64,000 nt of DNA from contig CAZYHC010000005.1 of NCBI GenBank assembly GCA_964646625.1, positions 1-64,000 on the forward strand, given 5' to 3'. Positions 59,497 to 64,000 of the stretch are shown in pieces. A program made the translations under genes and the position numbers. The stretch is from DAOULT01 sp964646625 (lineage in GTDB: Bacteria; Chloroflexota; Anaerolineae; CAZYHC01). The notes beneath the pieces are model-generated. The model was not told the origin of the DNA, made no database searches, and saw only the letters and a program-made list of their open reading frames with translations. Position 1 is the stretch's first letter; every line of letters begins with the position of its first letter.

Positions 59497-60804
59497 TCAG
59501 GCGTAGCGGATGCGAGGATTGAGGAAAGCGTAGATGATGTCAGCCACCAATTGCGTGCCTACGGCCAGGAAAACCATGATCATGGCTCCCGCTTCCATAG
59601 CGAAGACGTCCTTATACAGCGCGGCATCCAGCAAGTACCGCCCCAGGCCAGGGAAGCCAAAGATCGCTTCCACCACCACGATGCCGCCCATCAGCCAATT
59701 GACGTGCAACATGATGACCGTGATGGGAGCCATCAACGCGTTGCGCAAAGCGTGCTTGAAGACGGTGCGCCAATAAGGCAGACCCTTGAGGATGGCCGTA
59801 CGGATGTAAGCGGTGTGCATCACTTCTACCATGCTGGCCCGCGTGATCCGCAGCACGTAACCGAGCTCGATCAGCGTGAGGGTCATAACTGGCAGGATCA
59901 GCATCTTCGGGTTTTGGAAGGCCGCCTTGTCGCTCACGAATACAGTGGCGCCGGGCAACAGGCGCAGCCAGGAAGTGAATATCAAGATCAAGAAGACGCC
60001 GGTGGCGAATTCCGGAGTGGCAGTGGTCACCAGGCCGAACACTGAGAGGATGCGGTCCAGCGCTTTGCCTTCGTTGAGGCCCGCCAGCAGGCCGAGCAGG
60101 AGAGCCAGAGGCATGACGATCACGAAGGCGATGGCCGCCAGGAGAATCGAGTTCTGGAGCCGTCTAAGGAGCGTATCAGCCACGGGACGGCCGGTTTGCA
60201 CCGATTCGCCTGGGTCGCCGCGCAAGATGCCCTTTTGCAAGGGGATATACTTCCTGGCCCCACCAGCCTGCTCCACCCACCAGCCTGCCCCCTTGGCTCG
60301 CATCCAGTAGGTTTGCCCAGTGCCCTTTTCCCACATGACGGCATGGTTGTGAAGATCCACCCCCCAGAAGGTGCTGACCCCCGTTCCGTCCGTCTGCCAC
60401 CCGTCATCGTCAACTGATTCCTCCACGGTGCCATCCGGCTTCAGCCGCAGGGCGATGAGGTCTGCGCCTTCCATTTTCCATCGCACCAGGGTGCCGTCGT
60501 CTTCCACGGCCCACCACTCGTAGAACTCAGTCCCTGGCTTCTTTCTCCGTTGCAGGGGCATGCCCACAAGCCGCGCTGCTCGCCAATCGCTGCCCACCAG
60601 CCAGGTGATGTATCGGATGTGCGGCGGCTGATTCAGGCCCAACTGCTCCCGAAAGGACTCCTCCTGCTCCGGCGTAACGAACGCCCCCAGGATGTGACGC
60701 ACGACGTTGCCCGGCGCGAGCTCGCTGATGGCGAAGATGGCCACGGAAACGATGAACATCGTCAAAAGCATGAACCCCAGACGTCGCAGGATAAACTTGA
60801 CCAT
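59497..60804 (-). CDS. Peptide-type ABC importer permease, DppB class, with about 115-residue insertion
   Basis: 435 aa, about 100 longer than usual. Normal start (MVKFILRRLGFMLLTMFIVSVAIFAISELAPGNVVRHILG) and normal core after residue 192 (GILRGDPGESVQTGRPVADTLL), with coupling loop TAYIRTAILKGLPYWRTVFKHALRNALMA. Residues about 75-191 are extra: tryptophan-rich beta-like sequence (FYEWWAVEDDGTLVRWKMEG, GTGQTYWMRAKGAGWWVEQ) in what is normally a short outer loop after the first helix. It should face outside and could help dock the binding protein. No frameshift is seen. Confidence 0.9.
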   Translation of the reverse strand: MVKFILRRLGFMLLTMFIVSVAIFAISELAPGNVVRHILGAFVTPEQEESFREQLGLNQPPHIRYITWLVGSDWRAARLVGMPLQRRKKPGTEFYEWWAVEDDGTLVRWKMEGADLIALRLKPDGTVEESVDDDGWQTDGTGVSTFWGVDLHNHAVMWEKGTGQTYWMRAKGAGWWVEQAGGARKYIPLQKGILRGDPGESVQTGRPVADTLLRRLQNSILLAAIAFVIVMPLALLLGLLAGLNEGKALDRILSVFGLVTTATPEFATGVFLILIFTSWLRLLPGATVFVSDKAAFQNPKMLILPVMTLTLIELGYVLRITRASMVEVMHTAYIRTAILKGLPYWRTVFKHALRNALMAPITVIMLHVNWLMGGIVVVEAIFGFPGLGRYLLDAALYKDVFAMEAGAMIMVFLAVGTQLVADIIYAFLNPRIRYA

Positions 60805-60822
60805 AATAAACGCCTCTGAGCC

Positions 60823-60922
60823 AGACTTCCGAAGCCTCCAAGACTTCGGAAGTCTCTTAAGAACTTAATCGGGGGTGGGGCAGGCCAGAGCTCGATGGTG
60901 ACGGCCGGCCCCACCCCCGATT
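60823..60922 (-). promoter_or_regulatory. Two strong hairpins between binding-protein and permease genes
   Basis: Hairpin 1: perfect 12-bp arms AGACTTCCGAAG (60823-60834) and CTTCGGAAGTCT (60844-60855). Hairpin 2: perfect 15-bp arms AATCGGGGGTGGGGC (60867-60881) and GCCCCACCCCCGATT (60908-60922). On the minus strand the binding-protein mRNA meets hairpin 2 first. Confidence 0.75.
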
Positions 60923-60977
60923 GCTGACAGATTTGCCTGGCAGCTATAGGAAGCCGCCCTACGCTCTGACAGAAGAC

Positions 60978-62669
60978 CTAGTCCTCCTTGAGCCAGACCT
61001 CGTTGAAGAGATCGTAGTTGGTCGGGTGAGCCTTGATATTCTGGACCTTCTTGTGCATGATGGCCCACCCGTTGCGCCAGTAGGGGATGCCGATGGAGCC
61101 GCGCTCCCACTGGATGTCCTCCAGCTTACACATGATCTTGCGGCGCTCCTCCACATCCAGGGTGCCCTCGGCTTCCTTCACCAGTGCCGTGAACTCCTCA
61201 TCGCACCAGCGGGTTTCGTTCCAGGGCACTGGCTGGCCTTCCTTATCGCAGATGTAGGCCAGGCTCAAAACCATCGTGCCCAACGGGCGGTGCGTCCAGG
61301 GCGTGATGCCCAGGTCACTCTCGGTCCAAATGTCCCAATAGGCGGAGGTGGGCATTGTATTGATTTCGATGTTGAAGCCAGCCGGGGCGGCGTCCTCCTT
61401 GAGCGCCTCCGCGTAGGAAACGACCTCCGGCCAGCCGGACCCCACGTCTATCTTAACCGTGAGCCCATCGGGATAACCGGCCTTTTCCAGCAGCGCCTTG
61501 GCTTGCTCCGGATCGTATTCGGGAATGGGTTTCTCGCAGTACTCCGGATGGACCGGCGCCACGTGGAAGTCCTGGCCCAGGGCCCCCTGACCGTAGAAGG
61601 CCAGATCCAGTATCTTTTCGTGGTTCTGGCACAACTTGAGCGCCATGCGCACCTGGTTGTCGGTCCAGGGCGCCCTGTCCACCCGCATGCGCAAGACGGT
61701 GGTCCGAGCGGTAACGACGGGGAGTATTTGAGCGTTTGGATCATCCTTCAGGCCCAGGTACCACTCCACAGGCGCTATCTCGGTCATGCCATCTATCTCC
61801 CCAGCCTGGAAAGCGGCGATAGGGGCCGATATCTCCTCGCCCAGATCGATGTAGGTGATGCCATCCATGTAGGGCAGCGGCTCGCCGTCCACGCCCGTCT
61901 GCCAGTAAGGAGGGTCGTCGCGGCGCTTGAGCACCGAGCGCTCACCCTCAGACCACTCCTCCAGCGTGTAGGGGCCGGTGCCGACCGGCGCCTTGAGGAA
62001 GTCGCCTTCGAAAGTGCGGTGATTCATGATCTGCGCCGGGTAGTGGAACAGGTGCTCCGGCACGGCGCTCTGCGCCGAGTCGAGGTGAAGCTTGACCGTG
62101 TAGTCGTCCATCTTTTCGATGCCCTCTGGCTTCAGGTAGGACATCAGCCCCAGGATCGAGGAACCTACCTCCGGATCCAGCCACTGGTCCAAGTTGAAGA
62201 CGACATCGTCAGCATTGAACTCGTCGCCGTTATTGAACTTGACCCCCTGGCGCAGGTAGAGCGTCCAGGTCTTGAGGTCCTCGCTGGCTTCCCACTTCTC
62301 CAACAGGTAGGGGTGAGTGATGTTGTCTCCGTCGGTCAGCGTCAGGTACTCGGCCACATGGCGCGTCTGGTTGGCGGGATGCACCCAGGAGTAGCGGGCA
62401 GGGTGATCGATGCGCATCACGCGGCCGAACATGCGCAGCGTGCCGCCGCGCTGCACCTCTTCCTCGGCCATCCGGATGGCTCGCTCCAAACGCATTTCCT
62501 GGATGTCTTCGGCGTGCGCCACCTCGGCCACAAAGCTTTTGGCGGCGAAGGCCGACAGGCCCAGCAAAGTGGCGTTGCGCAGGAACTGGCGACGGCTGAT
62601 CCGTCTTTTCCTGTACAACTCTTTCAGTTCAGGAACGTAAGAATGCTCTTTCTTTCCTCTTTTTTGCAC
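60978..62669 (-). CDS. Family-5 (peptide-type) solute-binding protein with Tat signal
   Basis: 563 aa, GTG start at 62669, placed by GGAGGAAAGAAA directly upstream. The N-terminus holds SRRQFLRNATLLGLSAFAAKSF, a twin-arginine signal, unlike the Sec signals of the other two family-5 receptors here. SBP_bac_5 body: RGGTLRMFGRVMRIDHPARY, YLLEKWEASEDLKTWTLYLRQGVKFNNGDEFNADDVVFNLDQ, EEWSEGERSVLKRRDDPPYW. Ends FNEVWLKED. Promoter at 62877-62906. Confidence 0.93.
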   Translation of the reverse strand: MQKRGKKEHSYVPELKELYRKRRISRRQFLRNATLLGLSAFAAKSFVAEVAHAEDIQEMRLERAIRMAEEEVQRGGTLRMFGRVMRIDHPARYSWVHPANQTRHVAEYLTLTDGDNITHPYLLEKWEASEDLKTWTLYLRQGVKFNNGDEFNADDVVFNLDQWLDPEVGSSILGLMSYLKPEGIEKMDDYTVKLHLDSAQSAVPEHLFHYPAQIMNHRTFEGDFLKAPVGTGPYTLEEWSEGERSVLKRRDDPPYWQTGVDGEPLPYMDGITYIDLGEEISAPIAAFQAGEIDGMTEIAPVEWYLGLKDDPNAQILPVVTARTTVLRMRVDRAPWTDNQVRMALKLCQNHEKILDLAFYGQGALGQDFHVAPVHPEYCEKPIPEYDPEQAKALLEKAGYPDGLTVKIDVGSGWPEVVSYAEALKEDAAPAGFNIEINTMPTSAYWDIWTESDLGITPWTHRPLGTMVLSLAYICDKEGQPVPWNETRWCDEEFTALVKEAEGTLDVEERRKIMCKLEDIQWERGSIGIPYWRNGWAIMHKKVQNIKAHPTNYDLFNEVWLKED

Positions 62670-62876
62670 TTTCTTTCCTCCTTCTTTACGTATTTATATA
62701 AATAGATTCAGAGCCATCAAAGGGTGCGATGGCTCTCCCCTCTAACGTGGGGCTGGCTTGAAAAAGACAACTGGCTTAATATAGAGGTGAGGAGCAAAAT
62801 AGACTCCAATGCTGGTGCAGGGGGCTTAGTCTTCAAGCGTGATACGGGCTCGTGCTAACTGGTCATCTTATGCTAC

Positions 62877-62906
62877 ATTATACCACACACCAGGTATTAC
62901 GCGCAA
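62877..62906 (-). promoter_or_regulatory. Promoter of the third peptide-type importer
   Basis: Minus strand TTGCGC (62906-62901), 18-base spacer, TATAAT (62882-62877), giving a leader of about 200 bases. Confidence 0.6.
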
Positions 62907-62940
62907 GGCTGGCTGTGAGGGAGTGAGGTGAGGGAGGGAG

Positions 62941-63041
62941 GCGTCCAGGAATTTTGGCGACTGCTCATAGCCCTCGTCCCCGAGGGCGGTCCAAGCAAGC
63001 TGTTTCGCCCCTGAGTCGCCTCCGAGACGGGGGCCTGGAGC
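62941..63041. repeat. Dispersed intergenic repeat, copy B
   Basis: Partner of 37989-38103: shared start GCGTCCAG(G)A(A)TTTT..GGCGA and shared end GACGGGGGC(C)TGGAGC, with a C/G-rich hairpin between. Confidence 0.5.
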
Positions 63042-63078
63042 TTTTCTGAAGAAACCCGCAACGCAGGGAGCAGTGGGG

Positions 63079-63768
63079 CTATCCCGTGGTCACAAAGCGG
63101 TAGCCGGCCCCGCGTTCTGTCAGGATGTAGCGCGGCGATTTAGGGTCAGGCTCGATCTTTTGGCGCAGGCGAAAGACGAACACGCGTACGTAGTCAACGT
63201 TATCCACGTGATCCCAGCCCCACACCTGTTCGAGAAGCTGGCCCGTACTGAGTACGTGGTTGGCGTGTTTGACCATCACCGCCAACAGATTGAACTCGAT
63301 CGAGGTTAATGGCACTGGCTCGCCCTGCACCAGCACGCGGCGGTTGCCCAAATCTATCGTCAGGTGGTCGTCAGCATAAACCGGCGTGGGCTTCGAGACA
63401 GAGACGCGCCGCAGGACAGCCTGCACCCTGGCTAGCAGTTCGCTCACCCGGAATGGTTTAGTCAGGTAGTCGTCTGCTCCCATATTCAGCCCCCGCACGA
63501 TGTCCTTCCCATACACGCTGGCGGTCAGTATGATGATGGGAACCTCAGAGACTTCACGGATGCGCTTGCAGACCTCCCAGCCATCCATCTGGGGCATCAT
63601 AATGTCGAGAATGACCAGGTCCGGTCGCAGGTCGAAGAAAACATGCCACCCTTCCTGACCATCGTGAGCCACATGCACGACATAGCCTTCGTGGGCCAGA
63701 GCGTATTTGATCAGCCGCCTCAGATTGTAGTCGTCATCAATGACCAGAATGGTCTGGTGATCAGCCAT
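63079..63768 (-). CDS. OmpR/PhoB-family response regulator
   Basis: 229 aa from ATG 63768, with GGAG seven bases upstream; a frame to 63795 lacks a site. Receiver domain: acidic pocket Asp11-13, phospho-acceptor Asp55 (VILDIMMPQMDGWE), Thr82, Lys104 (YLTKPF). C-terminal winged helix: LTSIEFNLLAVMVKHANHVLSTGQLLEQVWG, VRVFVFRLRQKIEPDPKSPRYILTERGAGYRF. Transcription factor; no histidine kinase is in the window. It could regulate the neighbouring importer but nothing here proves it. Confidence 0.95.
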   Translation of the reverse strand: MADHQTILVIDDDYNLRRLIKYALAHEGYVVHVAHDGQEGWHVFFDLRPDLVILDIMMPQMDGWEVCKRIREVSEVPIIILTASVYGKDIVRGLNMGADDYLTKPFRVSELLARVQAVLRRVSVSKPTPVYADDHLTIDLGNRRVLVQGEPVPLTSIEFNLLAVMVKHANHVLSTGQLLEQVWGWDHVDNVDYVRVFVFRLRQKIEPDPKSPRYILTERGAGYRFVTTG

Positions 63769-64000
63769 GTGCTCACTCCGCGCTTGATTTGGCAAAGCAC
63801 GTCGGTGTTACCGCCAAACGTCATTAACTGGAGAGCCAGGGTGTTGAAAACGACAGCCTGACCACATCCCAAAATCCCAATTGTCCGAGAGCTTCTCCCA
63901 TCATCAGTATAAGGCGATATGATAAAGCTGGCATAAATGAAACATAAACAGAACATAAAAAAGGGAGACTCTTCAAGAGGACCCTTGAACCGTGGCCCTA
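63769..64000. other. Right edge, no gene supported
   Basis: Leader and upstream region of the response regulator. AT-rich near 63900-63960. No consensus promoter I can support, and no gene. Confidence 0.4.

Larger units (their letters stand above)
62670..63078. other. Intergenic region with promoter, repeat and hairpin
   Basis: About 400 bases. Minus-strand promoter at 62877-62906, dispersed repeat at 62941-63041, and a hairpin GCCCTCG-TCCC-CGAGGGC (62970-62987) that could end the response regulator transcript. No gene seen. Confidence 0.55.

Noticed and set aside
60921..62705. 594-codon open frame on the plus strand
   Set aside because: Antisense shadow of the Tat-exported binding protein; the protein resembles no family.

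Overview
The window reads as one chromosomal segment of a Gram-type-uncertain, probably anaerobic heterotrophic bacterium. My best guess is a Chloroflexota (Anaerolineae-like) genome. The case for it is a G+C-rich base composition in most genes, many solute-binding-protein ABC importers in which the sugar systems lack their own ATPase, a tungsten-type aldehyde:ferredoxin oxidoreductase and a glycyl radical enzyme with its activase. No rRNA, tRNA or CRISPR array was seen, so the taxonomic guess is inference only. Strong sigma70-like promoters (TTGACA-N17-TATAAT or close) are easy to see and help set operon limits.

Left third. A minus-strand family-5 (peptide-type) importer operon (1-5694) carries a C45 autoproteolytic acyltransferase/hydrolase between its permease and ATPase genes. 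Divergent from it is a long plus-strand run (6187-22230). It starts with five enzymes: S-methyl-thiohydantoin desulfurase/DUF917-like, DUF1177, AroM, M29/NicX-like, and Asp/Glu/hydantoin racemase. It continues through an exported beta-helix protein into a complete second family-5 importer. That importer is remarkable because nearly every gap between its subunits holds foreign cargo: an OLD-like AAA ATPase plus a TOPRIM-like DUF4276 protein, an RHH antitoxin plus PIN toxin plus MNT nucleotidyltransferase, and an AT-rich PD-(D/E)XK-like protein. The start of the beta-helix gene and the start of the binding-protein gene share a duplicated leader segment, and a MITE-like element with 27-bp inverted ends lies just upstream.

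Middle. A minus-strand catabolic operon (AOR, TIM-barrel isomerase, Gfo/Idh dehydrogenase, 57-aa membrane protein) is followed by an intergenic region with a six-copy 24-bp tandem repeat and phased 9-bp repeats, then an M1 metallopeptidase that looks leaderless. A sugar importer operon (29471-35871) ends in a ribokinase-like kinase and also contains a lower-GC TPR cargo gene. A SagB-type oxidoreductase, an exported protein and a two-gene unit (Rossmann/TIR-like protein plus a membrane protein joining an inner winged helix to three outer LysM domains) follow.

Right third. A minus-strand sugar importer (44952-40824) with a cupin is followed by a minus-strand unit with a fused two-domain peptide-type ATPase and a second Gfo/Idh. 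Divergent from this is a plus-strand catabolic block: glycyl radical enzyme, its activase, a SIS isomerase, a third sugar importer, an SDR and a ROK kinase. A third family-5 importer (minus, 62669-58538) has no ATPase of its own and may use the fused ATPase. An OmpR-type response regulator closes the window.

Common theme: all six binding-protein genes are followed, before the next gene, by a strong RNA hairpin. This fits the known strategy of making more binding protein than membrane subunits. Dispersed palindromes built on AGTGCCNGGCACT occur in several gaps.
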